Origin: Phialocephala subalpina
Lineage: Eukaryota > Ascomycota > Leotiomycetes > Helotiales > Mollisiaceae
Length of the DNA: 52,488 nucleotides
Assembly (NCBI GenBank): GCA_900073065.1
Contig: FJOG01000106.1
Coordinates: 1 to 52,488 of the forward strand
Reading direction: 5' to 3'
Below, piece by piece: positions 11,641-22,469 of the stretch. Position 1 is the stretch's first letter. Every line of letters starts with the position of its first letter. Made by a program: the position numbers and the translations under genes. The notes below the pieces were generated by a model. That model was not told where the DNA came from, ran no database searches, and saw only the letters and a list, made by a program, of their open reading frames with translations.

Positions 11641-12424
11641 GTGGCTACACTCCTATAGTTAGTCGAGGACTTCACGTAATCAAGTCCCAGCTCTCACCAT
11701 CAGTCCTTCTCCAGCAATCGCTGCCGCCAGAGCTCTAGCGTCCCGCTTTGACCACAAACAAAACACGAGAGCTTTGCCGAAGAATGCGAATGTATTTGCA
11801 GGTCCGGCCCAATACCGTGTCGAGAAAGCTCGTGATCCTCTTCAAGCACAACCATTTCGCTGGCTACATGATCTCCGCCCAAATCAACTAAAGGTTGAAT
11901 TTTCAGTCTGGGACAAGTGGAATTAAGTTTAAATGCTTCACAAATGCCATTGTCAGATTAGTGCCTTTCCTGTTAATTATACAGTCGCTTGCAAAATCGG
12001 CTTCGTCCCTTTCGCTTCAAAAGATTCTCAGCACAGACCATCTTCCCCTCAAACGCGATATAGAAAATTCAGGCCCACCGATAAGCGGTTTTGTCTAATC
12101 ATTTTACTATGTTACAATATTCAATTTCTTTCAATATAAGGTTAATACAAAATTACTTAGACTTCCAAAATCGAGAATTATAGGACAAATGGGCATTATA
12201 AAGGGGCTAACCTAAGGCTGACCATACGATAGTATTATAATAATTTAAAAGGGCAAAATCTGACTTCCTTGCCTTATTGTTTTATAGGCGACGATTTAGA
12301 ACTCTAGGTTTAGGGCGACCTATCACGGATCCGCACATAGTAAGGTCACTATCTGTATTTAGGTATAGCCAGTAGATTACACTAAGCGCAAATGCTAGGT
12401 ATACAATCCCATTTCTACTGTTCT
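11641..12424. other. intergenic, includes left arm of an inverted repeat
   Basis: Mixed composition. A 30-base segment at 11,980-12,009 is repeated in inverse orientation at 14,179-14,208. From 12,100 the sequence becomes AT-rich. I see no gene. Confidence 0.5.
11980..12009 (+). repeat. inverted repeat, left arm
   Basis: The core TTGCAAAATCGGCTTCGTCC is identical to the reverse complement of the right arm; over 30 bases there is one mismatch, a transition. Weaker similarity continues about 50 bases inward (CAGACCA near 12,035). The arms bracket 2.2 kb that contains the intact membrane-protein gene. Confidence 0.65.
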
Positions 12425-13840
12425 TTAAAAGCAAAATAGGGGCAATTTGCTAAAAACTAAATACGCCCAATATTCCCAATATTCGCCTGTATTTGTAGTG
12501 CTAGGCAATATACCAGTCACCCGCCCGCTTATAACGCCGAGATTCACACCACCGTAAAGTAGTAGCAGGAATCCCGGGATGATAGAAGCTACCACTAGTG
12601 GGCCCTGAACCTCGAGTATGTCAAACGCTTTCCACACATCCCTCTCTGTCTTCGCCGCCTTCCACCACGCAGACATTGATACGATCAAGAGGGTAGAAAC
12701 AACGGCTAAGAACACGGCAAGAAAAGTAAAGCCGACTGTCCGCGCGCCGGAATTGCCGGACGCGACAGATTGGACAGCCAGAGAAATATGAGCTGCCAGC
12801 ATCCAGGCCAGGAGACCACCAAGGATCAGGAGCAAGACGGTCGCACAGATGATCCCACCGATGGTCCCCGGTTCACCGCTTGCCTCTGCCGAGCCGGGCA
12901 GCAGAGGCTGGCTGGCCGCGGAGATTGGAGTCTCTTCCGGGAGGCTTTCTAGTGCGGGTGAAGCCCGAGCGGCGTGTGAGTAGCTAATCTCTGGAGAGGG
13001 CTGGGCAGAGCATGCTGACGGCTTCGGCTTGCCGGCCACAACCTCTGCAGGCACGTAGGTGCTTTGATCGTGGGAGCTCGCTGGATGGGTGCATTCTTGG
13101 TTCTTATCGGTGTATGTTAAGAGGTGACTAGACGTCGTAATTTCTGGTGCCGTATACCACGGTTCAATGCCAATCTCTCTCTCCTCAGAGGAAATGACGT
13201 GCTGGTCGATAGTACTGTAGCTCGGCAGGCGTTCAAGCTCCAACAGCTCCTGCCATTGCGTTACGCCGTCTCCTGCCTGCACAGACGCATCCTGGTATCG
13301 ACTGGCGCCAGGCCTCGTCGTCTCCACTCCACCCGCCTCCAAATCCGCCTCCTCCGCCCCTGTGTATGTGTCTCCAACTTCACCATTTCCGGCCGCACCA
13401 TCACATTTCTTGGGCTGAATCGGCGGCAGGTGTTGTACAGCGCGAAAATAAAGGACCATGCCCCAAAATGGGCCCAGGATGCACTTTACGATTGCGACCC
13501 AGACTAACTGCCGCGCGGCGCCAGGACGCCCGCACTGGTCCGCGATCGCTATGTTCAGGACCAAACCTAGCCCAGAGGACGAGCATAATAATAGGAACGT
13601 CATAGTGCGGTTCAGGATCGTGCGCTTCGGGTACAGCGGCGTGCAGCCTACCAAAAGGCAGATGTAGATATAGGTAGAGAGGAGGTCGCTGGCAAGGCCG
13701 ATGGCGCCGTACGGGGCGGTGTAGCAAGTGTACGGGTCGGATGCAGTCCGGGAAGGAGTGCCCGTGTGTACTTTGATGTTGGTCATGTTGGCATAATGGC
13801 CTGGTGTTGTTAATTTGATGTTGTGGATCGCAGAAGACAA
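12425..13840 (-). CDS. six-TM membrane protein, unknown function
   Basis: This is an intact single-exon frame of 471 codons, markedly GC-richer than the sequence around it. Residues about 41-131 form three hydrophobic segments (YGAIGLASDLLSTYIYICLL; TMTFLLLCSSSGLGLVL; LVWVAIVKCILGPFWGMVLY). They are followed by about 195 residues of hydrophilic, Pro/Glu/Ser-rich sequence and then three more hydrophobic segments (about 326-360, 365-388 and 405-440). The N-terminus has no clear signal peptide, so the first helix probably acts as signal anchor. I do not recognise the family, though the PYTCYTAPYGAIGLASD motif looks like a conserved fungal family signature. The start codon at 13,840 is the first in frame; a start at residue 19 (MTNI) is also possible. 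Its good preservation among RIP-damaged neighbours implies recent arrival, single-copy status, or selection. Confidence 0.75.
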   Translation of the reverse strand: MSSAIHNIKLTTPGHYANMTNIKVHTGTPSRTASDPYTCYTAPYGAIGLASDLLSTYIYICLLVGCTPLYPKRTILNRTMTFLLLCSSSGLGLVLNIAIADQCGRPGAARQLVWVAIVKCILGPFWGMVLYFRAVQHLPPIQPKKCDGAAGNGEVGDTYTGAEEADLEAGGVETTRPGASRYQDASVQAGDGVTQWQELLELERLPSYSTIDQHVISSEEREIGIEPWYTAPEITTSSHLLTYTDKNQECTHPASSHDQSTYVPAEVVAGKPKPSACSAQPSPEISYSHAARASPALESLPEETPISAASQPLLPGSAEASGEPGTIGGIICATVLLLILGGLLAWMLAAHISLAVQSVASGNSGARTVGFTFLAVFLAVVSTLLIVSMSAWWKAAKTERDVWKAFDILEVQGPLVVASIIPGFLLLLYGGVNLGVISGRVTGILPSTTNTGEYWEYWAYLVFSKLPLFCF

Positions 13841-14729
13841 GATAGAGTTTGTTCACTGCTTTTAGGCTCCAGCCTAAGCCTGTTATTTATAGCACATCTA
13901 CTTAGAGCCTCTAGCGCGCCCTTTTTAATAATAATAATAATTATTATTTATTATTTACAGTAAATTATTAAAAAGAAGACTACGTAGGAGAATATTTCAT
14001 CCCTTCCCGTCGCATTAAGTTAGCTATTATTGGTTAGGAAGAGAGAGCAAGGAGCTCGTTAAGTGGGTGGGTGGTTGAGTGTCTAGGCAGTGAACGCTTC
14101 TAGCTTGGCTCCCAACCCAGCGCCGGCGCCAAAAATGGATGAGGTGGTCTGTACTCACAATTTTTCTCTAAGCGAGAGGGGACGAAGCCGATTTTGCAAG
14201 TGACTGTAATACGTAAACAATCGCGAAGTAAGCAGCGACTCGAAAATGCTCCAATACTGGTGGATCACCCAGCGCTAGAACCAATCCAGTACTATCATCC
14301 ACCAAACATTCAGTGCTGGATTGGTGACGACATATTTATGACCGATATGCTTCTGGCCAACGTGTTTTGTGGGGGACTTTTGTGGCTGAAATCGCGGGGT
14401 AGAACGCGGGCGACATTTGTGGCTTGGCTCGGAAAGGATAAGGTTATCCAGTCCTCACCCTATCCAAATCAAGCACCTTTCAGCGGTGTTAGCAGGTTTA
14501 AGCAGTTGTCACCAGGGAGTCTAACCTTTAGGGCACAGTGTGTAACACAGAATTAATTGGCAGTAATCCTCTGGACACAAGACAAATTAGTGGGATCTGA
14601 CTTGAACCATTCCGTACGAAACGCAAGAAGTGTGAGTCATTGTCCGAGGCGCTTATCATACACTCACGAACCTTGTCTCTTCCAATCAATCTAGCCCGCC
14701 ATTGAATCGGCAAGATTCGAGCGCCGTAT
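13841..14729. other. upstream region with AAT microsatellite and inverted-repeat arm
   Basis: An AT-rich microsatellite of AAT/ATT units spans about 13,925-13,958. The right arm of the inverted repeat lies at 14,179-14,208. An open stretch at 14,194-14,556 (120 codons) has no recognisable features and is not called as a gene. Confidence 0.5.
14179..14208 (-). repeat. inverted repeat, right arm
   Basis: This is the reverse complement of 11,980-12,009 with one transition difference. When both arms are read in the same sense they share the peptide CKIGFVP, so the repeat could be a relic of duplicated coding sequence instead of a transposon end. Confidence 0.65.
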
Positions 14730-15860
14730 TACTTTCTTAAAAAAACAAATTTATAAATTATATAATCTTTTTAATAACGAATTAAACTTTGATTTTCTTA
14801 ATATAATAAATAAAAATATTATTTTATATAAATAAATATTTTAAATCAAATTTTTCGTAAATTAAAATAAATTTTATATTTAAAATCTCGATATAAAAAT
14901 TAATAAAATACTTATATTTTTAACTTTCAAAATCCCGATTTATAATATAAAAATTAAATTACTCGAAATCCCAAAAATATATTTAAATTATAATTTTTAT
15001 ATATATTTTTTATTTTATAAATTTGAATTATTTTGAATTATTATTTTTTATTAATATTCGAAAATATTATTTATTTCGTTTTTCTTATTCTCGTTTATAA
15101 AAATATTTATTATTTTATATATATATTTTTTATTCCTTTATATTTAAATATTAATATACAAAATATTAAATAAATTATTTATTAATATTCTTTTGAATAA
15201 AAAATTATTATTATTTATATTTCTAATTTTTGATTTTATATTCTTTTAAAATCTTTTTGATAATTTTCTTTTTAAAAATAATCTCGTAAACTTTTATAAT
15301 TTTAATATAGGAATCCTTAAGAAAACAATAAATAAATTATAATATAAATCGTTTTTAATATTTAAATAATATTTTAATCGACTAATTCGAAATAAAGAAT
15401 ACTTATTATCGTATAATACTTTTTTTTTATCGTATTACTAATACTTATATATAAATAAGAATAAAATCATTGGATTATAACTTTAATTACGCCGTTATTA
15501 TATATATTAATAATTCGACCTTTTTTAAACTTAGTAAATACTTTCTTTAAAAGAGGATTACCATTTATAGGCTTAAAAGGAATACGTTCTAATAGTATAT
15601 TATAATGTTTAAAGAAGGAGGAGGAATACGCTTCGCGAAAAAACGCGCTTTTAAATTAAAAATCACAGGAACTTTAAAATACAAATTATAAGCCCTAAAG
15701 AATTCCGGGCTTATAATTATAAGATATTACGAAGTCTAAGTATTATATTATAAGTAAAAGATCGTATTATTAAATTTAGAGAGCTAATTAAAGAAGAGAG
15801 TAAAAATATAAGAATCTATGAGATTACCCCTAAATTATACTCTATATAGAATGAGAGTTT
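14730..15860. repeat. extreme AT-rich block (RIP end-state)
   Basis: About 1.1 kb is made almost entirely of A and T, with runs of TATATA and AAATTT and no frame. This is the expected end product of heavy RIP on a repeat. No identifiable element remains. Confidence 0.75.
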
Positions 15861-16661
15861 GACCCACTATACGTGACCAGCAACTGACATAGAGGTAGTC
15901 CTGGCATTACTCGTATAGGTAGCCTCTGCCTCCGCAGCGCGCATAGCGAACTATGTATCGGATGCACATTTTGATGTTCGTCTCAATTGCTAGTTGTGGT
16001 TATAGTATGGGTTGAGCTTGTGAGGGTATGGAAGAGGGAGAAGGTTGTGGCGTATGATTTTATACTGCGGGTTTCATCCACTTGATTCATAAGAATTTAC
16101 GCTCGAAGCCTGATTCTTCAACTCAAGCAAGAGGTCCCATTCAGTAACTCAACTAGAAGTGAACTTGGTTCTAAGTCTGGCTAATAACTCAGTGATTGAT
16201 CAGATTCAGCAGCCGAATATCCACCATCAACTTCGAATTTTGCTATCTTAGCTATAACCTATGTTCCGCTTCCCATTTTCACTCTCTTGCCTCACGGATT
16301 GGACAAATTCTCTTCAAGAACAGTCACATAGCGTGAAATCGCTTCTGATCAAGATGGAGATGCACTGTTGCTATGAAGTTTGGAGCAAAGTTATTGCAAC
16401 GAGGATATATGCAAGTCCTCGAAGGGAGGCAGATGTTACGGTACAGGGTGGCAGCGTGGTCACATAATAGCCTAGCCGTAGGCTAAGCGTAGCCTAGACG
16501 TAGCCTCCTTCTAGAAGTAGCAACCTCACAGCGTAGAGAATGGATCATCCTTTTCTACCCACTACAATTGCCACAAATGTGGTAGCACCAGGTTACCTTA
16601 AGATTCAAGAATACAGACAGGATTTATAAAGCACAAGTTCGTCAATCCCGTCGAGCACGAG
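15861..16661. other. intergenic, ordinary composition
   Basis: Composition is balanced after the AT block. A 68-codon open stretch at 16,261 has no homology that I recognise. A short cluster of AGCCTA/TAGGCT words at 16,467-16,506 forms a small imperfect repeat. No gene is supported. Confidence 0.45.
16467..16506. repeat. short interspersed AGCCTA/TAGGCT cluster
   Basis: Within 40 bases the word TAGCCT/AGCCTA occurs repeatedly, once in inverted form (CGTAGGCTA), separated by CGT/GCGT linkers. It is capable of a small stem and its function is unknown. Confidence 0.45.
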
Positions 16662-17202
16662 TCATCTCCACCAATCCTCCTCACCCTCCTTCCTAAACCA
16701 CTCTTGATACTCCTGCTCCATCCTCATCTCTAAATATGCTTGACATGTTGGGTTAAGCTTTTAAGTTTCCGTAAGTCTTCCTGACTGGATGCTTTTTCCG
16801 CAATGTCGAGCTCGTTTGTACTCGTCACATGGATCGGTGATCCAATCTACGTAGTGCAGTACACATCTGGTGAAGGTGACTTGATAAACGTTGTACATGT
16901 TGATGTTGTCAAGAAAGAAGCGTAAGTGAGGTTGTACTTAGATTTGGAAGTTGGGGGTAGTCCTTTCGTTTATACAGCTGCCCATGCTCGGGATTAGGAG
17001 CTCGAGTGTTAACCTTTCGGATACAGCTATCGACGTAATTTAACTTTAAACAGATCCATTCACTCAGACATGTAAATCGAGCATTCCTCATCTCCAACCG
17101 CTCCTTTTCATTGTGCTCCCAAACCAACTTCCGATACTCTTCATTCATCTTCCTCTCCATCTCCTTCCGACAAAGCAGACAACGGCTCTCTTGGCATTTC
17201 AA
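16662..17202 (-). pseudogene. small hypothetical gene with one internal stop
   Basis: Minus-strand exon A (about 17,202-16,938) encodes a Cys-containing start (KCQESRCLLCRKEME), a charged helix and WICLKLNYVDSCIRKV, ending YKRKDYPQLPNL. A donor GTACAA at 16,937 and an acceptor ending TCAAG at 16,880 give a 57-bp intron. Exon B (16,879-16,662) then keeps the frame: FTRCVLHYVDWITDPCDEYK, later EMRMEQEYQEWFRKEGEEDW and a TGA. One in-frame TAA at 16,763-16,761 interrupts exon B, explainable by CAA to TAA. No ATG is visible at the front; the frame stays open upstream to about 17,270, so a 5' exon is missing or unrecognised. The layout recalls small F-box-associated families of helotialean fungi, but I cannot confirm that. 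Confidence 0.4.
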
Positions 17203-18924
17203 ATCAGAAGGAATGATCCCACGACATCGTTGCGTTTGTCTCTTCTCGAGACAGGGGTCGTAAGATTACATAGTAGCTGTGTGTGAAGGTGAGCGGATTG
17301 CGAATATCGTTAAGTGGCTAGTGCATATCTTGCCTGTTTATTTGGTAAAATTGACTTTGCTGGCTGGTGGGGTTTTTGGTGGAGGGGAGTTATGTTTGAG
17401 TTTGTAGATTAATAGTGAAGGCTATTTCCCAATATGATGCAAAGGGGATGATTTTGTATCTTTCTACATCTCGATCTCGATTGCGTGAAGAGGAAACAGG
17501 ATCTGAAAAAGAAAAGGGCACGGGATACTAGTGTAGCACTCCCAAGTCCCGCATTCGGTACCACTCTTCCTCATTGCCCAGGAACCTTTCCCCTCCTCTA
17601 GGCCCAAGCTTTAAGCTTCACGACTCTAAGACATCGAGAGTATTATTCTCCAGTCTGCACGAGCTGTGGGACTGTTCGCAAATGACTTTACAGTCTCAAC
17701 GTGGACGTCGAAGACGAGTTCCGAGAAGAGAGACCCTTGATCCTTGATTCCTTGGGGTACTGTCGTACATTTCAAGCACCATGGACCTAAGGTAGAGCGT
17801 AGTTCATGTGTCAAACATGATGGCAGAACAACCATATTCACGGTCTAAGACACTTAAAAGGCAGAACGGCATTCCTACGAACTTCCTGGTAGTTGGATTG
17901 CAGAGTATGCAGGATGTGAGAGAGACACTTTCGGATGATATATATATAGAAACGCTATGCCGCGTGCAGAGTACAGAGTCAGGCACGACTCGGCTTGAGA
18001 ATGGGATAGAAGATACACAGGGTTGTAAAGGAGGAGGACGATGAACTCGAGACTAACAGGAGTGGACTTCTAGATGAGACGCGGAAGTCATGGTGGCAAG
18101 GGCCTCGAACGTGACTGGCAGTGGCTGACCTGAGCGAATGAGAGCAGTAAGAGTCTGAGGATCTCCACGAAACCTCGTGCTTTCGATACTTGTATTAGTA
18201 CTAGATCAACAATGGCGGGGCCACCAACTACCCCGCAGACTTCTCAGGGTGGGCCAACCGTGGAGCCGAGAAAGTCTCTTAGTGGGCGATCTAGTACCAC
18301 AAGTTTAATTTCCGGACCTTTGGCTCCTACTCAGCAAACATAACAAAAGATCATAGTGCGACGACGCGTTGGCTGACGAGTCAAGAGAAGAGAATGGCAC
18401 TTGCCATCTCATCCAGTCCCCTCCCCAACATCATACCACCTCCGCGTCTCATTCCAAGTCACGAAACCCTGAAGACCATTCATGGATGATAATCAATTCT
18501 CTATAACCCCGGAAGCCCACAGCTACATAGGTCCTGTGTTTTGATATTTTCATCTATCCAGTCCATGCAACCGATTCCTATCCATGCCATGCAACAAAAG
18601 AAAAAAACATGCCAAAGAAAATGCAAATGGTAGTCCTTGGTCCAGACCAGAACTCCTTAACTCCAAATGACTATGCCAAGTCATGCGAGAAAGCCAACAC
18701 CAGCGCTTGGTGTGGTCAGGTATCCATTCTCATGCGATCGTGAAGCTGATGTTGTACGAGGGACGATGTTGCGGGCGATGATGGTGTTGTACATTGTTGA
18801 AGATGCTGAACGCCGACGAGTGCCGAGAATACAAACAAGATGCAGTACTTGACGGTGAACCCATCCAGCAGGTCATCCTGTCCTCTATGCCGTACCATGT
18901 TGTAGTAGAACATCCAGGTCAACT
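17203..18924. other. long intergenic stretch without a recognisable gene
   Basis: Composition is ordinary. Several open stretches of 60-80 codons exist (17,626-18,044) but none shows a coherent protein, splice structure or known motif. 18,400-18,924 is probably the 3' UTR and downstream region of the minus-strand gene that ends at 18,925. Confidence 0.45.
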
Positions 18925-20189
18925 TCAAGAAAGTCTCTGTAGGGCGTTCATCGTCTCCTGTCTATCTCTCTGCAGACCTTCGGCGATGAGAGTGTTGGTT
19001 CTAACCCGATGTCCCGCAGCAATATATCCGTCATTCTCAAGCTCCTCCAACTCAAACGGTGTAATGGGTCCCGGACTGCCAGCAGGCTGAAGTCTCGGAG
19101 AATTCGGCTCCTTTCTCATACCATTCATTGTTCCTGCAATGGAAGTCGAAGCAGCACTTCTTGCCTGAGCAATCATGTCTTTCTGGTATTGTTGTATTTT
19201 TCTCTTCACATCCGAGTTCTTCCTCTCATGACCGGGTCGATCCTTTGTGCTTCTCTTGTTCGATGTGGGGATGGAGAGGTTTGTGGGTGGCAAAAGTCGA
19301 GGAGCGGAGGTAGGAGTCGAGACTTGGGTTGTGGCAGGAGAGATGTAGTTCGCAGGATGGTATTTGCCGACTGGCTTGATCAAAGGTTCGATGGAGGGAG
19401 ACAGAGGACCAAAAGCAGGAGACACGAGTCCTGCTGGACCTCTTGGGGTGGTTTCGGAGGCAGGAGAAGACATCAAGGACGAAGTTGCGGACATGATGGG
19501 TGATTCGGGTTCGGGTTCGGGTTTGGGCTTTGGATCGCCGAAAGGATGGGATCGATAGAATCTGGGGACTTCTTTATGGTTTGGATCGTGGTGAGGAAAG
19601 TAGCCACTGGGGTGGTGTCAGTAACACGAGTCGACGGAAGTAGGATGTTCATACCCAGGGAGATCGCCCCTCGCAGAGAGTGGCGTGTAGACTTGTTCGG
19701 CTTTATGCGGCAGCTCGATAGCAATGGGTTGACTTCTCTTTCGACCTGGAGTATCTTGACGAAAGTCTCTGGAGAGGGAAGAGGAGGATTCGTTTTCTAT
19801 TAAACCAAAGTATTAGCATCGGCTCGCTACTCGTAAACATACCCGCATCCAATCTCGTGGGTCCCCATATTCCCAGCTGGCGTATGTGGCGGCGGGGTAG
19901 TGCAGCACCAGCGCCATTCCCGCTCACTATGCACCCCACTCCATGATGAGAGGCCCATCCACTCTGCATGGGAAAACTTACTTGGTGTAGTATAGCCAGG
20001 AATGTGCGGTTGCGCGGATGAGTTGTCTTTATCAACAGCCTTCATGCTCTGCAGTGTTGCGATCAACGAGTCTTCGCTGGTTGTGCTGGACGACGATGAG
20101 GTTCTCGTAAAACTCGGGCGAGGGCTTCGGTTTGGTGCCTGTGCTGCGGATGCCAAGTATGACGCCGGTTTAAATGATCGGCTGGCCAT
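18925..20189 (-). CDS. conserved low-complexity protein, 343 aa
   Basis: Three exons: 20,189-19,982, 19,796-19,655 and 19,606-18,925 (208+142+682 = 1032 nt). Intron 1 has donor GTAAGT, a GCTAATA branch site and acceptor TTTAATAG (185 bp). Intron 2 has donor GTATGA, branch TTACTGAC and acceptor CCCCAG (48 bp). The frame closes perfectly across both. The protein starts MASRSFKPASYLASAAQ, is Ser/Pro-rich throughout, and contains a compact motif straddling intron 2 (PLSARGDLPGGYFPHHDP, then RSHPF) that I recall as conserved in ascomycetes. A PKPKPEPEPE tract follows, and near the C-terminus a charged helix (KRKIQQYQKDMIAQARSAAS) and FELEELENDGYIAAGH. It has no signal peptide or membrane span. The function is unknown to me; it is probably cytoplasmic or nuclear and largely disordered. 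Confidence 0.75.
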
Positions 20190-21975
20190 GCTGCACCTTT
20201 CCAGAGGAGGTTGGTGTCCGGGTATGAGTGTATTTTGGGGGACTCGTGATCATAAGTAGCGGCGGCAGAGGATGATTAGAAGTAGCTGGGGCTGACCACC
20301 ATTGACGTTGGAAGCTGCGTGGTTGGTAGAAAGGGTTCGGAATTCGTGCCGAAATGCTGGGCAATGTAGAAGGTTGTAGAAGGGTGGGCTCGAGTTGCTG
20401 TTGATTTGATCTTCTGTTCAGTCGGCGGTGTAGAATCGAGTCGTGAAGCGTGAGATGGAAGAGGGATTGGCAGTGTTGACTCGCGGTAATGTTGACTCGT
20501 GATGATGTTGGAGAGTTGTTGCGATGATTAGAAAACAAAAAGAGCGAGCTCCGGAGGTACTTCCTGAAAGGAGGATACGATGATTGATGTACCGATTGGG
20601 ACGAGAGAGATGTCGAGAACAGTTGAATAGCAATCAAAACTTTGCTGCCCCAGTTTTGTGGCCTTATGGTTGATAGCGGTGTCCCAAAGTTGTCGTCATT
20701 TCTGTCTTGCGCTGCGTTTGCTCTTGCCTTCGTTTGCTGGCAGTGGGGGCGGTCTCTTCTTTTCTCAATCAATGCAGAGTCAATGCAGCATCGCGGAGTC
20801 AAACCCCAATGCCAGCGCGTCGTCATATCTATATTCTTATTCTTACCATTCTTTCCTTCTGCAATCGAACCACTATCAAGCCAAGTTCAAAGCCACGTAT
20901 TCCTGGCGGTGCACATCAAAGGAATCCTCCATGCACACAGACAGATGTGATAAGCTAAGAGCGTTGAAGATCATCATCGACCCCACTGTATTTTGTCCAA
21001 GCTCCGTATGCACGTTCTTCGTTGCGAACGGTGCTACTTTGAAAGTATGTTTGTAAGATCTTACAACTCAACGTCAAACCTAATTATCCGTTCCGACTTT
21101 CCTATCAGTTGCCTCCTTATCGTTGGTCCCGAGTTGCAATGCGTGGTTTGAGGCCTTTGCAGAACTCTTTTGTGGGACAAAAAAACGTGAGATGACATCT
21201 AAAAAATTGGGTGCGGCCAGAGGCTGTAACAGACGATCTACAGATCGTCCTTTCTTTTGCAGGGTAATCGTGCCATCGTGGCGCTGTGGTGGACTCAACT
21301 CGTTTCAAGTTTCTTGAGTTGCATTTTTGGTAGCCTTGGAGGGGAGGTTGAAGGTTGATCAATTCAAAGTGAAGGGATGCGGTGACACCTCCGTTTGGAG
21401 GAAGAGGGAAAGCTTGAGTCAGCCTTCTTTTCACATGTACTCGAGTACCGCGGTATGGCAGGCTGAGACCATTAGATGATAAGACTTTGACTCTGAGTTA
21501 ATATCAAGGCTTCTACCGGTATCAAATCGTCATGCCGTTGATGCCGTTGAAGACTGGAAGATTATCCAAGAGCATGAGGATCCCTTGGTCCAACAACGAC
21601 CACCAACATCGCTCTGTATCATGGGAAAAAATATAGATGGACCTGTGGGAAATATCTCTGGAAATATTGATTGGCATCAAATGGCTCATGAGCTGGTCGG
21701 GCATCGATGCAACTGCCCTGCTTCGACGAACTCTGCTTCACCTCAACTACTGCACCCCCCTGATCGTTTATGCACCTTCCTATCCATTCTGCCAAGAAGA
21801 AACTTTGAGTAAAATATGCATTGAAAAAATGGTATCTTCGCGCGCTACAGCGGTATACAAGAAAGCCATGCAAGGCCTGCCCAAAAGCAGCATTAAGGCA
21901 GTCCATCAACAACTCCATCCTCGGTGTAGGGTATCATTCGTATGCAGCACCACCAACTCTCCTCTCTTAAGCCTT
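20190..21975. other. upstream region, no callable gene
   Basis: 20,190-20,900 is pyrimidine/purine-skewed and open in several frames on both strands, typical of a fungal promoter and 5' UTR. 21,080-21,970 has open stretches up to 105 codons, but no coherent motif or conserved-looking exon structure. The assembly gap starts at 21,976, so any gene there would be cut. Confidence 0.4.
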
Positions 21976-22457
21976 NNNNNNNNNNNNNNNNNNNNNNNNN
22001 NNNNNNNNNNNNNNNNNNNNNNNNNNNNNNNNNNNNNNNNNNNNNNNNNNNNNNNNNNNNNNNNNNNNNNNNNNNNNNNNNNNNNNNNNNNNNNNNNNNN
22101 NNNNNNNNNNNNNNNNNNNNNNNNNNNNNNNNNNNNNNNNNNNNNNNNNNNNNNNNNNNNNNNNNNNNNNNNNNNNNNNNNNNNNNNNNNNNNNNNNNNN
22201 NNNNNNNNNNNNNNNNNNNNNNNNNNNNNNNNNNNNNNNNNNNNNNNNNNNNNNNNNNNNNNNNNNNNNNNNNNNNNNNNNNNNNNNNNNNNNNNNNNNN
22301 NNNNNNNNNNNNNNNNNNNNNNNNNNNNNNNNNNNNNNNNNNNNNNNNNNNNNNNNNNNNNNNNNNNNNNNNNNNNNNNNNNNNNNNNNNNNNNNNNNNN
22401 NNNNNNNNNNNNNNNNNNNNNNNNNNNNNNNNNNNNNNNNNNNNNNNNNNNNNNNNN
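21976..22457. other. assembly gap (482 N)
   Basis: An unbroken run of N. The gap ends 12 bases downstream of the stop codon of the MARVEL gene, so that gene is complete. Confidence 0.99.
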
Positions 22458-22469
22458 CGAAGAAGAGAC

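Noticed and set aside
13124..13856. Open frames of 127 and 151 codons around the 471-aa membrane gene
   Set aside because: Both are out-of-frame shadows of a GC-rich gene; neither has hydrophobic periodicity or a known motif.
14194..14556. 120-codon plus-strand open frame
   Set aside because: It overlaps the inverted-repeat arm, has no recognisable motif, and the reverse strand shows equal weak resemblance to protein. Not supported as a gene.
1..15860. Giant mobile element (Starship) hypothesis for the RIPed region
   Set aside because: I saw no DUF3435 tyrosine recombinase frame, no captain-like gene and no target-site structure, so this cannot be supported.
19837..19842. Alternative donor GTATGT that would create an extra exon in intron 1 of the 343-aa gene
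   Set aside because: The single 185-bp intron from 19,981 to 19,797 joins the conserved frame directly in phase; the extra exon would need another acceptor and adds non-conserved sequence.
20170..20826. 218-codon minus-strand open frame upstream of the 343-aa gene
   Set aside because: Ser/His/Gln-rich, low-complexity translation of a pyrimidine-rich promoter and 5' UTR; open in other frames too, with no domain.
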